From Stappia sp. ES.058 (lineage in GTDB: Bacteria; Pseudomonadota; Alphaproteobacteria; Rhizobiales; Stappiaceae): DNA of 64,000 nt. Numbering within the stretch: position 1 is the stretch's first letter; each line of letters begins with the position of its first letter. The notes beneath the pieces were generated by a model. It did not search any database. It was not told where the DNA came from and saw only the letters and a program-made list of their open reading frames with translations. Location of the stretch: the NCBI RefSeq assembly GCF_900105595.1, contig NZ_LT629784.1, positions 930,001-994,000 of the forward strand, in the 5' to 3' direction. Of this stretch, positions 19,045 to 28,137 are shown piece after piece. The position numbers were made by a program, and so were the translations under genes.

Positions 19045-20883
19045 ATGATGCCAGAATTTCGGGATCGGCTTCGGCGCGGGCTCGGCCTCGTCGACCAGTT
19101 GATCCATCCGTCGGTGGCGCACGACGCCTCCGGCCTCTCCAGACACCGAGCCTTCATCGGCGCCCATCTGGCGTGCGGCGCGCTTGCGCTTGCAGCGCTG
19201 CCGATGCTGCTTGCGTTGCACGGTCCGTTGTCGCCCACGGCCATTCTGGTCTTTGCCTGGGCTCTGACGCAGTTGCCGCTGGCGATGTATGTCTCGCGCA
19301 GCGGCGCGTTGGCGCACGGGCAGCTCGGCTCCGCGCTCGCCTCGGCCGGATTCGTCGCCGGGTTGGCGGCGCTGAGTGGCGGCCTTGGCTCGCCCGCACT
19401 TCCCTTCCTGGTCTTGGCTCCACTGGAAGCCGCGCTCACCTGCCGGCGCGGCGCGGTCGCCCTGACGCTCGCCACCTGTCTGGCTCTGGTCGCACTTCTG
19501 GCCGGTGTCGATGCGCGCGCCCTTGCGCCGGTCGACGCCGAGCCGGTGTTCGGCATCCTTTCGATCGGGGCGGTTGCAACCGCGATGGCCCTGATGCTGG
19601 CAAGTCTGCTGGCGCTCGCGTTCGTTGCGGAATTCCGGGCCGCCCACGCCGACATGCAAGGGGAAGCGGAGCGCCACCGGCTGCTCGCGCTCCACGCCCG
19701 CGATGCCGTTGCCGTGCATGAACCGGGCGGTCGGATCGCTAGCATCTCGCCCACGGTGCGCGGCCTGTTCGGCCTCGCGCCCGGAGAACTCGCAGGCGAC
19801 GGGTTTTTCCAGCGTCTGCATGTCGGCGACCGGCCGGCCTATCTGAAGGCGGTTTCCGACACGGCCGCGGACGGCACCTCGCACAGGCTCGAATTGCGGC
19901 TGCGCCGGGGCGGCAACCGTCCGGGCGAAACCGGCCTGTCCGATTTCGGCTGGATCGGTTTCGAAACAATGATCGATCCAGAGAGTGGACGGGTCGTTTC
20001 GGTGATCCGCGACATCGACACCCGCCGCGAGATGGAAGCCGACCGGGACGCCGCCCGCGAAGCGGCCGACGCGGCGCAGGAGGCCCGTTCGCGGTTTTTG
20101 GCAACCGTGAGCCATGAGTTGCGCACGCCGCTCAACGCGATCCTGGGTTTTTCCGACCTGATGCGAAAGCTGCCGCAGACCGCCTCCGATACGCAAAAGG
20201 TGCGCGATTACGCCGGCCTGATCCACGAGTCGGGCAGCCACTTGTTGCAATTGGTCAACGACATGCTGAACATGGCGCGGATCGAGGCGGGCCAGTTCCG
20301 GATCACGAGCGAGCCGGTCGACATGCGAAACTGCCTCGACGGATGCCGCCGGATGATGGCGGCAGAAGCCGATCAGGCCGGTCTTCGTCTGTCGTCCGAC
20401 ATTCCCCTCGATCTCGGCGAGTTTACCGCCGATCCGCGTGCCTGCCGGCAGATTGCGCTGAACCTTCTTGCCAATGCCGTGAAGTTCACCGCGGCCGGCG
20501 GCCGTGTCGTGCTTTTTGCGCGCAAGGAAGCCTCGGGCCTCGTCTTCGGCGTGCGCGACACGGGCGTCGGGATTGCCGCCGACGATCTCTTGCGCGTGAC
20601 GAAGCCGTTCGTGCAGGCCAGCGACGGCACGACCCGCGCCCATGAAGGCGCCGGACTGGGCCTGTCGGTGGTCAAGGGCCTGGCAGAGCTTCATGGCGGA
20701 CGCATTTCGCTGGAAAGCCGTGTTGGCCACGGGACTTGTGTGACCGTCTACCTGCCGGCTGGACATACCCAGGCGGCATCGCCGGCGGCGTGCATCGGTC
20801 CTGACCACGAAGCCGAGCCCGGTCCGGGTGTGACCGGGATGCCAGCCGGTACGGATGACGCCGCGTTGAGGCGGATCGCATGA
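19045..20883 (+). CDS. PAS-domain membrane sensor histidine kinase, DivJ-like
   Basis: From the ATG at 19045 the protein has 612 residues. About six hydrophobic helices fill residues 40-200, followed by a PAS domain (about 215-330, LLALHARDAVAVHEPGG; RDIDTRREME). Next is the HisKA box FLATVSHELRTPLNAILGF with the phosphorylated His near residue 358. The HATPase has N-box LNLLANAVKF, G1 DTGVGIAADD and G2 GAGLGLSVVKG. No receiver domain is attached. The gene sits between DUF5330 and a peptidoglycan-binding protein, a conserved alphaproteobacterial order; kinases there have been named DivJ or PdhS-like. The DivJ role, phosphorylating DivK, is inference. Confidence 0.85.
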   Translation: MMPEFRDRLRRGLGLVDQLIHPSVAHDASGLSRHRAFIGAHLACGALALAALPMLLALHGPLSPTAILVFAWALTQLPLAMYVSRSGALAHGQLGSALASAGFVAGLAALSGGLGSPALPFLVLAPLEAALTCRRGAVALTLATCLALVALLAGVDARALAPVDAEPVFGILSIGAVATAMALMLASLLALAFVAEFRAAHADMQGEAERHRLLALHARDAVAVHEPGGRIASISPTVRGLFGLAPGELAGDGFFQRLHVGDRPAYLKAVSDTAADGTSHRLELRLRRGGNRPGETGLSDFGWIGFETMIDPESGRVVSVIRDIDTRREMEADRDAAREAADAAQEARSRFLATVSHELRTPLNAILGFSDLMRKLPQTASDTQKVRDYAGLIHESGSHLLQLVNDMLNMARIEAGQFRITSEPVDMRNCLDGCRRMMAAEADQAGLRLSSDIPLDLGEFTADPRACRQIALNLLANAVKFTAAGGRVVLFARKEASGLVFGVRDTGVGIAADDLLRVTKPFVQASDGTTRAHEGAGLGLSVVKGLAELHGGRISLESRVGHGTCVTVYLPAGHTQAASPAACIGPDHEAEPGPGVTGMPAGTDDAALRRIA

Positions 20884-20896
20884 TCCGGGAGCAGCT

Positions 20897-21661
20897 ATGA
20901 GTCAGGGACAGCGAGGGACAAAGAGCTCGCGGCGCCGCACCCCGGCGTCCGGGTCCGACGCGTCCACGGGCGGCGGGTTTGGTTCGGCAGCGCTCGACAA
21001 TCCGGTCGCCGCAGGCGGCTGGCTGGTCATGGTGCTGACCGGTTTTCTGATCATTGCCAACGCGATGGTGTTTCAGACCGGCCGCCACCCCGCGCCTTTG
21101 TTCGAGACACGCGAACGTGCGGCGACACAGCCGTCCACCACGGCGGTGCCTGATCGGGAAATGCTCCAGGAACGAAAGCTGGTGCGCGACATCCAGATCG
21201 AATTGCGCCGTCTTGGCATGTACGAGGGGCCGCTCGATGGCCTCAAGGGACCGGCGACCGAGCGCGGCGTGCGCGGCTATCAGCGCGCCCGGGGACTTGC
21301 GGAAACCGGGCGGGTCGACGAGCCGCTGCTGGCGCGCCTTGCGCTCGACACCGGTGACGGGGTCGGCGTTTCAGATGCGCCGCCCCTGCCACCGCAGCCG
21401 CCTGCCGTTCCATCGGCAGCATCGCCGCCGGCAAGCAATGCTGCGGCCCTGTCGCCGGAGCGTGCCCGGATCTCCGCCATCCAGTCCGCCTTGGCAGAAC
21501 TTGGCTACGGGCCGCTGGAGGTCGACGGCTATTCCGGAGACGAGACCTCCAACGCCATTCGCCGGTTCGAACTGGATCGTGGCCTTCCGATCAACGGGGC
21601 GATCAGCGACAGGATTGCCAAGGAACTCGAAAACGTACTGGGCCGCCCGCTCGGTGGCTAG
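20897..21661 (+). CDS. Membrane-anchored protein with two peptidoglycan-binding domains
   Basis: This 254-residue protein has a Ser/Gly-rich cytoplasmic N-terminus and one membrane helix (about 33-55, AAGGWLVMVLTGFLIIANAM). Two PG_binding_1 repeats follow: IQIELRRLGMYEGPLDGLKG (about 97-145) and IQSALAELGYGPLEVDGYSG (about 195-245), joined by a Pro/Ala linker. It likely tethers the inner membrane to periplasmic peptidoglycan. It follows the kinase after 13 bp and is probably co-transcribed. Its TAG stop is formed at the junction with a MITE-like element, so the original C-terminus may have been altered slightly. Confidence 0.85.
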   Translation: MSQGQRGTKSSRRRTPASGSDASTGGGFGSAALDNPVAAGGWLVMVLTGFLIIANAMVFQTGRHPAPLFETRERAATQPSTTAVPDREMLQERKLVRDIQIELRRLGMYEGPLDGLKGPATERGVRGYQRARGLAETGRVDEPLLARLALDTGDGVGVSDAPPLPPQPPAVPSAASPPASNAAALSPERARISAIQSALAELGYGPLEVDGYSGDETSNAIRRFELDRGLPINGAISDRIAKELENVLGRPLGG

Positions 21662-21923
21662 GGTCAGGACCTGTTGCTATGACTGAAATGGCGTTCGAGA
21701 TGACGAGAGATGCAAGGAAAAGCCCAAAGAGCGGAGCCGTTCCCCGGTCGAGGGCTTTGACGCCGCAGGTCGACGTCAGCTCGGCCGTCCTTCGGATCGG
21801 GCGGATCCGCACGGGATACCATGTCGCAATCCCTTGAAAGGCTTCAGCCTTCCTGCGGGCTTGCTCCTCGTATCCGCACACATCCGCTTCGACCATCGCA
21901 ATCATATCAACAGGTCCTGACCC
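21661..21923. mobile_element. MITE-like element with perfect 16-bp terminal inverted repeats
   Basis: The left end GGGTCAGGACCTGTTG and right end CAACAGGTCCTGACCC are perfect inverted repeats. Imperfect similarity continues for ~15 bp inward. The 263-bp element is flanked by TA on both sides (21659-21660 and 21924-21925), which suggests TA target duplication as in IS630/Tc1-mariner-type transposition. On the minus strand an ATG at 21905 opens a ~100-codon frame running out of the element. It does not encode a transposase. Confidence 0.75.
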
Positions 21924-21979
21924 TAAGTATGCTGGGACGCGAGTCGCGCTCCTGCCGGGCGCGCCGCCGGAGATCCTGA

Positions 21980-22321
21980 ATGCGCCTGACATCCGATTTC
22001 TTCGTTTCCGCGCTTGTTCGCAGGTGCTTTTCGGAAAACGCTTACGCCAGCATTGTCTCCAAGGGCGCGCTCGAGGCGGGGGCGATCTATATCGTCGTCG
22101 ACCGGCGCGACGGATGCTTCGACCTCTACGGCCCCGCGCCGCAATCGGCGTTCGAGGGCGCGACACCCGGCAGCCGGCTTTTCGAGGTCCTGTTGACCTT
22201 TGCGGACAAGGACGACGTCGACCGGCGCCTTGCCTCGGAGCGGCGCATGGATCCGGATGTCTGGATTGTCGAAATCGAGGACCGCGAGGGCCGCGTCTTC
22301 TGGGATGTCGTCGAGACCTGA
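21980..22321 (+). CDS. DUF1491 family protein
   Basis: This 113-residue cytoplasmic protein matches DUF1491 throughout: MRLTSDFFVSALVRRCFSEN, then ASIVSKGALEAGAIYIVVDR, then DLYGPAPQ, and the ending DPDVWIVEIEDREGRVFWDV. The family is conserved in Hyphomicrobiales, commonly downstream of the peptidoglycan-binding gene seen here. Function is unknown. The MITE separates the two genes, so any ancestral cotranscription may be disturbed. Confidence 0.9.
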   Translation: MRLTSDFFVSALVRRCFSENAYASIVSKGALEAGAIYIVVDRRDGCFDLYGPAPQSAFEGATPGSRLFEVLLTFADKDDVDRRLASERRMDPDVWIVEIEDREGRVFWDVVET

Positions 22322-22476
22322 CCGCAGCACCGCCGCCGTCCCGTGCGGTCGCGACTGCGCGTCACCCCGGCTTCACAAACTGCTTTCATAGTCGCGCGCC
22401 GAACCTGCATAGTCGGTTCGAAGGTTCCCCGACCCGGCTTTGGCGGACCGTTCCGCGACAATCTGAAAAAGGCCCT

Positions 22477-23538
22477 ATGTCCGTCTCTCTTCGTTCCCTG
22501 TCCAAACGCTTCGGCTCCCATGCGGCGCTTTCCGAAGTTTCGCTCGAAATCGAGACCGGAAGCTTTTTCGTGATTCTGGGACCGTCCGGCTGCGGCAAGT
22601 CGACACTCTTGCGGCTGATCGCCGGTCTGGAAACCCAGGACGGCGGCGAGATCGACATTGATGGACGGCGCGTCGCCGGTGCGGGCTTTCATGTGCCGCC
22701 GGAGGACCGCGACGTCGGCGTCGTATTCCAGTCCTATGCGCTTTGGCCGCATATGAGTGTTGAAGGCAATGTCGCCTTTCCGGTCGAAAGCGCCAGGCTG
22801 TCGGCGCGCGAACGAAAGAGCCGGGTGGAGCGCAGTCTGGAGACGGTGGGGCTCGACGGTTTTGCCAGGCGCAAGCCCGCGTCCCTGTCCGGTGGCCAGC
22901 GCCAGCGGGTGGCGCTGGCGCGCTGTCTCGCCCAGGCGGCCGGAACGGTGCTGATGGACGAGCCGCTGGCGAACCTCGACCCGCATCTGCGTCAGACGAT
23001 GGAAGAGGAACTGGCCGAGTTCCATCGCAAGACCGGGGCGACGACCCTCTACATCACCCACGACCAGCGCGAGGCGATGGCGCTCGCCGACAGGATCGCG
23101 ATCCTGTGGGAGGGCCGCGTGCTTCAGGCCGACCGGCCCGAGCATCTCTATCGCCGGCCGGCGAGCGAGCGGGTTGCCCGTTTCATCGGCCGTGCCGCAA
23201 TCTGGGACGGGATGCTGGACGGCGTGTCCGGTGCGAACGGCACACGCCGCGCCGAGGTGCGCTGCGGGCCGTTCCGCTTTGCCGCCGAGTGCGCGGGCTC
23301 TGTTGACCAGGGGCCGGCACGCATCGTTCTGCGGCCGGAGGATGTCGAGATCGCGACCGAGCCGCATGCGGTCAACGCGCGGGTCGAGTCGGCGGTCTAT
23401 CGCGGCGGGTTCTGGGATGCGGCTCTTGCGGTGGAGGGCATGGCCACGCCGCTGGTCGCGCATGTGCGCCAGCGGTTGACGCCGGGCGAAACCGTTCCGG
23501 TCAGCCTTGCGTCGGGCTGGGTCTTGCCGATCGGGTAA
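22477..23538 (+). CDS. ABC transporter ATP-binding protein, Fe3+/spermidine type
   Basis: This 353-residue ATPase starts at MSVSLRSLSKRFG (22477), inside a longer open frame that begins in DUF1491. It has Walker A GPSGCGKST, a Q-loop in VVFQSYALWPHMS, signature LSGGQRQRVALAR, Walker B VLMDEPLANLD and the His switch YITHDQREA. A C-terminal TOBE-like regulatory domain follows (about 245-353). This is the FbpC/PotA class. Its likely partners, a permease and a binding protein at 25317-28028, are on the opposite strand beyond an SGNH hydrolase. That split is unusual for this class. Confidence 0.9.
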   Translation: MSVSLRSLSKRFGSHAALSEVSLEIETGSFFVILGPSGCGKSTLLRLIAGLETQDGGEIDIDGRRVAGAGFHVPPEDRDVGVVFQSYALWPHMSVEGNVAFPVESARLSARERKSRVERSLETVGLDGFARRKPASLSGGQRQRVALARCLAQAAGTVLMDEPLANLDPHLRQTMEEELAEFHRKTGATTLYITHDQREAMALADRIAILWEGRVLQADRPEHLYRRPASERVARFIGRAAIWDGMLDGVSGANGTRRAEVRCGPFRFAAECAGSVDQGPARIVLRPEDVEIATEPHAVNARVESAVYRGGFWDAALAVEGMATPLVAHVRQRLTPGETVPVSLASGWVLPIG

Positions 23539-23884
23539 GCCCGTCGCTGGGGCCGCCCCGGATCTGCTTGTCGGGAAGACCGGTCGTCGTCCCGCGCGAT
23601 GCTGCCGCATGACAGGAAATGCAATCCTGACCACTCGTCTCTTATGCAAACCCGGTATAAAGCGGTTGTAATTTAAAATTTATCGATTTCTGATTGATAA
23701 TTTTGCGGATATATGAACTAAATACATTGTGGGTTTTATCTAATTATTGGTTCGAGGCAATCCTTCGGGCCGTGCTTTTCTCGAAACCACGCGAGCTATC
23801 TGAAATTCAAAGATTTCAAGTCGTGCAAGTCTATCGGACTTCTGCGGGTGGTATTCTGTTTTAAAAAAACCGGGAGGCGGCAAC
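23539..23884. other. AT-rich intergenic region upstream of the SGNH hydrolase
   Basis: No gene was recognised in this ~345 bp. Positions 23645-23760 are strikingly AT-rich (AATTTAAAATTTATCG-like) compared with both neighbours. This suggests an inserted segment or a silenced promoter for the hydrolase gene. Confidence 0.4.
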
Positions 23885-25246
23885 ATGATTGCACAAGCGA
23901 ACAAGGCTGGGCGGGCCTGGGTACTGGGTACGTTTGCGGCATTTGCCGCGATCCTGCCTTTGGCGGCAGCACATGCGGAAACACTGCTGTCGGTCGGTCC
24001 GGAGGGATGCGACGGGCAGGTCGCCATCGGGGGTGCGGTCGGGCAAAGTTTCACGCCGGAAAGCGGTCTCGATCTGCAGTCGGTCTCCGTCTGGATGACC
24101 CCGGACGGCGGTGACAGCGGCTATGACATGTTCCTGCTTCAGGGCACGGGGCCGTCCTCCCCACCTCTTGGTCTCTCGCAAACGGTGTCGGTTGGCGATG
24201 GGACCGCGGCAGGATGGCAGGCGTTTTCATTCGATGGCGTCGCGCTGGCAGGTGGGGAGAGTTACACTTTCGTGGTCGTTGGCCGGTCGTCTTCCGATGC
24301 CACACTGGCGCAATGTGCCGATGCGTACGCCGGCGGACGCGCCCATCGTCCGGGCGAGGAGGATCTCGATGCGGCGACCGACCTTGCCTTCCAGATCGAG
24401 GGAACGCCCTTGGATGGGGACTCGAGCGTCGCAGCGATGCTGCCGCCACCTGCCGATCCGGGCGAACCGGCAAATGCCTTGCCGCCGGAGATCGCGGCAC
24501 GGATCGCCGAGCGCGATCTTGCCGCGCGCAAGACGGTGATGCCGCTTGGCGATTCCATCACCGACATGCCGGACGTGTTCGGAGCCGCCTGGGGCGGCTA
24601 TCGCAAGGACATGGCCAATGACGCGGCCTTCGCGGGTCTGTTCCGGTTCATCGGCAGCTATGGCGTCTATCAGTATTCCAACTCGCCATCGCCCTGGGAC
24701 ATGCCCTGGGACCAGCGCTTCCATTGCGGCTGGAGCGGGGCGACGATGGACGGCTACGGCGGCAATCCGTCGACCTCCATCATCCAGAACTACTGGAAAT
24801 GCCGGACAGTCACGACGTCGGTTGACTATGTGCTGATGCATGCCGGAACCAATGATCTGCGGAACGACAGGCTGCCGCCCAATGAACTGGGCGAGCGTAC
24901 CGCCCTGCGCACCGTTGCGCTGATGGAGGGGATCCTGCAGTACTCGACGTCGAAGATCATCGTGGCGCAGCTCATCCCGCAAACGGGCGGGTCCGCGAAA
25001 TTCAACGTCAATGTCATCGAGTACAACACGTCGCTTGCCAACATGGTCGCGCAGAAGCTGGCCGATCCCGCGACGGCCTGGTACTGGCGCCCGCGGGTGA
25101 AGATGGTCGACATGTATCAGGCCTTCTTCAAATGGACGGGCAATCAGCCGGCAGCCGCGCTGCAGGATGGGCTGCACCCCAGCCTCTGGGGCGCGCAGAT
25201 CATGTCCTATGAGTGGCGTGCCGCGATGTACACCTTCCCGAACTGA
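23885..25246 (+). CDS. Secreted SGNH/GDSL hydrolase with N-terminal beta-sandwich
   Basis: This 453-residue exported protein has a signal peptide that ends near AAAHAET (residue ~33). Residues about 35-175 form a beta-rich module with repeated Gly/Ser/Thr strands (VGQSFTPESGLDLQSVSVWM). The SGNH esterase domain follows: block I MPLGDSITD (Ser about 223), block II GWSGATMDGYGGN, block III HAGTNDLRN, and block V DGLHPSLWG with the Asp-His pair. Likely activity is de-acylation of carbohydrate or lipid esters outside the cytoplasm. It sits between the ABC ATPase gene and its presumed partner genes, behind an AT-rich region, which suggests insertion. A hairpin follows. Confidence 0.85.
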   Translation: MIAQANKAGRAWVLGTFAAFAAILPLAAAHAETLLSVGPEGCDGQVAIGGAVGQSFTPESGLDLQSVSVWMTPDGGDSGYDMFLLQGTGPSSPPLGLSQTVSVGDGTAAGWQAFSFDGVALAGGESYTFVVVGRSSSDATLAQCADAYAGGRAHRPGEEDLDAATDLAFQIEGTPLDGDSSVAAMLPPPADPGEPANALPPEIAARIAERDLAARKTVMPLGDSITDMPDVFGAAWGGYRKDMANDAAFAGLFRFIGSYGVYQYSNSPSPWDMPWDQRFHCGWSGATMDGYGGNPSTSIIQNYWKCRTVTTSVDYVLMHAGTNDLRNDRLPPNELGERTALRTVALMEGILQYSTSKIIVAQLIPQTGGSAKFNVNVIEYNTSLANMVAQKLADPATAWYWRPRVKMVDMYQAFFKWTGNQPAAALQDGLHPSLWGAQIMSYEWRAAMYTFPN

Positions 25247-25270
25247 TCCGCGCACTCGGACAAAACACGA

Positions 25271-25303
25271 GACCCGCAGGCTCGGTCGAACGGATGGAGC
25301 CTG
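25271..25303. terminator. Hairpin between convergent SGNH hydrolase and permease genes
   Basis: ACCCCGCAGGCTC on the minus strand and its partner on the plus strand (CCCGCAGGCTC and GAGCCTGCGGG) form an 11-bp stem with an 11-nt loop. No long T-run follows, so termination may be weak or Rho-assisted. It can serve both directions. Confidence 0.6.
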
Positions 25304-25316
25304 CGGGGTCTTGCGC

Positions 25317-27029
25317 TTAGTCGCGCCAGGGGATCGTGCCCGGCGGCACATGCCGGGCAAGGCCGTTGACGGCGAGCATCACCAGCACCGTTGCAAACAC
25401 CGTGACGCTCGCCATCGCAGCGGCAAGCGTGGTGTAGCCGCCGTCCTCGTAGTTGAAGATCGTGGTGCCGATGGTCTCGTTGCCGGCCGACCACAGGAGT
25501 GCCGAGACGGTCACCTCGTTGTAGGCGGTGAGAAAGACGAGGATCGCGCCCGAGGCGGCCGCAGGCGCCACCAGCGGCGCATAGATCCGCAACAGCCGGC
25601 GGGCGAAGCCGGCACCGGCGACCCTTGCGGCATCGTCGAGGCTCGGGTCGATCTGCACGTAAGCCGCCGTGACGGATTTCAGCCCGATGGCGAGAAACAC
25701 GCCGACATAGGCGATCAGGATGATCGCCAGCGTGCCGTAGAGGCTGACGCCGAAGAGTGGCAGCGGGCGCAGAAACAAGAGGATGAAGGCAATCGACATC
25801 ACAAGACCCGGCACCGCATAGGCGATGTCGGCCTGGGCCGCGGCAAATCCCGCCAGCTTGCGGGCGGTGCCGCGCCGCACGATCAGGAAATAGCCGAGCG
25901 GGATGGAGATCGCGGCGATGACGAGCGCCGCCACGGCGGCCGCGAAGGTGGAATTGGCGAAAGCGCGCAGGGTCACCGATTGGCGAAACAGGATCTCGGC
26001 GAAATTTTCCAGCGTGAAGGTGTCGGCGGCGAGCGGCAGGCCGTAGGTTCTCACCAGCGCGGTCGCGAAAAGGGCGGTCGCCGGCAGCACCAGCGTCAGC
26101 GCGACAAAGCTCCAGAGCGCGGCCTCCACCGCGCTGCGCATGCGCCCGAGATCAATGGCGCGCGGCTGCTGCGGCAGGCCGACGAGCGCGTTGCGCATGC
26201 CGCGTTGCAACAGGCCCTGGGCGGCCACCAGCGCCAGGGTGACGAGGGCGAGCAGCACCGAGATCAGCGCCACATTGGCGATCACGTCCGGACCGAAGCC
26301 GGCAAGCCGGCGCCAGATCAGCACCGGCAGCGTGGTGTAGCGCGCCGGAATGCCGATCAGCGCATTGATGCCGAAATTCCCGAGCGCGCTGATGAAGGCC
26401 AGCATGAAACCGGCGAGAAGCGCGGGCGCAAGCAGCGGCAGCGTGATGCGCGTGAGCCGGCGCAGCCCGCGCGCGCCGCTGACCCTTGCCGCATCGCTCA
26501 ACTCGCGCGGAAAGGCGCGGAGTGCTGCGCGCACCACCAGGAAGACGATCGGCATGTGCTGCAACGCCAGAAGCGCGACGAGCCCGCCGGGCGTATAGAC
26601 CGGATGCGGGCTTCCCGGCGCCGGCGCGAGGCCGAGCCACTGCAACACCGGGCTTGCCGGGCCGAGCGCCTGACTCCAGGCGATCGCGGTCACATGCGGC
26701 GGGATCATCATCGGGATCAGCACCAGGAAGACCAGCGCTCCCTTGGCGCGCACGTTGGTCAGGCCGATGACCAGCGCCAGCCCCGTGCCGGCGACGCTCG
26801 CCAGCACGGCGGAGAGAAAACTGCTCTCCAGCGAGTTCCACAGCGCGCGCTGGACGGAGCGCGAACCCGCCGTCTCCATCAGCGGCGCGAGCGTTCCCGT
26901 GCCTTCCGGGGCAAGCCCGACGGCGAAGAGCAGCGCCAGCGGCAGACCGCAGACGAGGGTCGTCAATGAGACGACGGCGGCGAGGGAAAGCCCTTCGCCG
27001 CCGCCCATGCGTCTTGTCAGCTTCGCCAA
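25317..27029 (-). CDS. ABC transporter permease, FbpB-type (two fused membrane domains)
   Basis: This 570-residue inner-membrane protein has about 12 helices in two binding-protein-dependent permease repeats. Each has an EAA-like loop: LSDAARVSGARGLRRLTRITLP (about 185-210) and LDDAARVAGAGFARRLLRIYAP (about 465-490). This is the layout of ferric or thiamine/spermidine ABC permeases. It follows the binding-protein gene by 3 bp on the same strand. Its ATPase is probably the gene at 22477 on the other strand. Start MAKLTRRMGGGEG fits the spacing. Confidence 0.92.
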   Translation of the reverse strand: MAKLTRRMGGGEGLSLAAVVSLTTLVCGLPLALLFAVGLAPEGTGTLAPLMETAGSRSVQRALWNSLESSFLSAVLASVAGTGLALVIGLTNVRAKGALVFLVLIPMMIPPHVTAIAWSQALGPASPVLQWLGLAPAPGSPHPVYTPGGLVALLALQHMPIVFLVVRAALRAFPRELSDAARVSGARGLRRLTRITLPLLAPALLAGFMLAFISALGNFGINALIGIPARYTTLPVLIWRRLAGFGPDVIANVALISVLLALVTLALVAAQGLLQRGMRNALVGLPQQPRAIDLGRMRSAVEAALWSFVALTLVLPATALFATALVRTYGLPLAADTFTLENFAEILFRQSVTLRAFANSTFAAAVAALVIAAISIPLGYFLIVRRGTARKLAGFAAAQADIAYAVPGLVMSIAFILLFLRPLPLFGVSLYGTLAIILIAYVGVFLAIGLKSVTAAYVQIDPSLDDAARVAGAGFARRLLRIYAPLVAPAAASGAILVFLTAYNEVTVSALLWSAGNETIGTTIFNYEDGGYTTLAAAMASVTVFATVLVMLAVNGLARHVPPGTIPWRD

Positions 27030-27032
27030 GCG

Positions 27033-28028
27033 TTATCCGCCGAAGATTTCTTCGAAGGTCATCTTGTCGGCGACGTCGTTCTCGAGCGCCTTCGCCGGAT
27101 CGAAGTCGAGCAGCTTGATCGTGTCGCGGGCCGGGAAGCCGGCGGGCGGCGCGATGTCCGGATGCGCGGGCAGATAGCCCTGGTCGGCGGCAAGCTGCTG
27201 GCCCTCGGGCGACAGAAGGAAGTCGACGAAGGCTTTCGCGGCGTCCGGGTTCTTCGCGGTGGAAAGGATGGCGGCCGGCTCGGTCACGGCCGAAACGCCT
27301 TCCTCGGGAAACACGAAGGCAACCGGCGCGCCGTCGGCGGCGCCACGGATCGGCAGGAAGTCGACGACGAAGCCATAGAGCTTCTCGCCGCCGGCGATCG
27401 CGCGGTAGGTGCCGCCGTTGCCGCCCTGCGGGTTGGCGCCCTGGTCGGCGAGGCCCTCGTAATAGGCCCAGCCGAGGTCGGGATGCGCGGTGATCGCCGC
27501 CATGTGGATGGTGGCGGCGCCCGAGGTCAGCGGCGAGGGCATGGCGATGCGGCCCTTGGCCTCCGGCTTGAGGAGGTCGGCGTAGGACGTCGGCACCATC
27601 TCGGCGTTCGTGTTGTAGACGATGCCGGTGGTGATCAGCTTGGTCGAGAAATAGGTCTTCTCCGCGTCCATCAGCCCGGCGTCATACCCGGAAACATCCG
27701 CGCTCTCATGGGCCATCAGCCGGCCTTCCTGCTTGAGACCCTCCATCGTCACCATGTCGGCGATGAGGAGAACGTCGGGCTGGGGGCTGTCGGCGGTGAA
27801 CTCGGCCCGGAGCTTTGCCATGATCTTCGTGGTGCCGTCGCGCACCCATTCGACCTCGACCTGCGGGTGTTTCGCGGTGAAGGCGTCGACGGTCTGCTGC
27901 GCGTCGGCATTGGGCTGCGAGGTATAGAGCACGAGCTTGCCGGACACTTCGGCTGCGGCGGGCGAAACGGCGAACACGGCGGCGGAAAGGGCGGCAGCGC
28001 GGATGGCGGCCTTGAAGCTGGTCGTCAT
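27033..28028 (-). CDS. Extracellular solute-binding protein of an Fe3+-type ABC transporter
   Basis: The start MTTSFKAAIRAAAL (28028) gives 331 residues with a signal peptide cut near SPAAAEVSG (~residue 26). Family 1 binding-protein features are LVLYTSQPNADAQQTVDAF, VEVEWVRDGTTKIMAKLRAE, ADMVTMEGLKQEGRL and SGAATIHMAAITAHPDLGW. This is the FbpA/AfuA-like fold. Ligand could be Fe3+ or a small organic compound: the double Tyr typical of ferric-binding proteins was not confirmed here. It is the first gene of a two-gene operon with the permease. Confidence 0.9.
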   Translation of the reverse strand: MTTSFKAAIRAAALSAAVFAVSPAAAEVSGKLVLYTSQPNADAQQTVDAFTAKHPQVEVEWVRDGTTKIMAKLRAEFTADSPQPDVLLIADMVTMEGLKQEGRLMAHESADVSGYDAGLMDAEKTYFSTKLITTGIVYNTNAEMVPTSYADLLKPEAKGRIAMPSPLTSGAATIHMAAITAHPDLGWAYYEGLADQGANPQGGNGGTYRAIAGGEKLYGFVVDFLPIRGAADGAPVAFVFPEEGVSAVTEPAAILSTAKNPDAAKAFVDFLLSPEGQQLAADQGYLPAHPDIAPPAGFPARDTIKLLDFDPAKALENDVADKMTFEEIFGG

Positions 28029-28137
28029 TGAGGTCTCCCGGACGATGCGGCCCGGCACTCCGGGCGATCCCGAGGCCGTATCAGACCCATGTAACATTTG
28101 AACGACCGCCTGTCACAGGCCGCGCCGCGCCGGGGGG

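Noticed and set aside
22405..22440. T-loop-like GGTTCGAA as part of a tRNA
   Set aside because: No acceptor stem, anticodon arm or CCA end could be built around it.
25167..26969. 600-codon plus-strand open frame opposite the permease
   Set aside because: Highly charged shadow translation with no domain; the minus frame has membrane helices and EAA loops.
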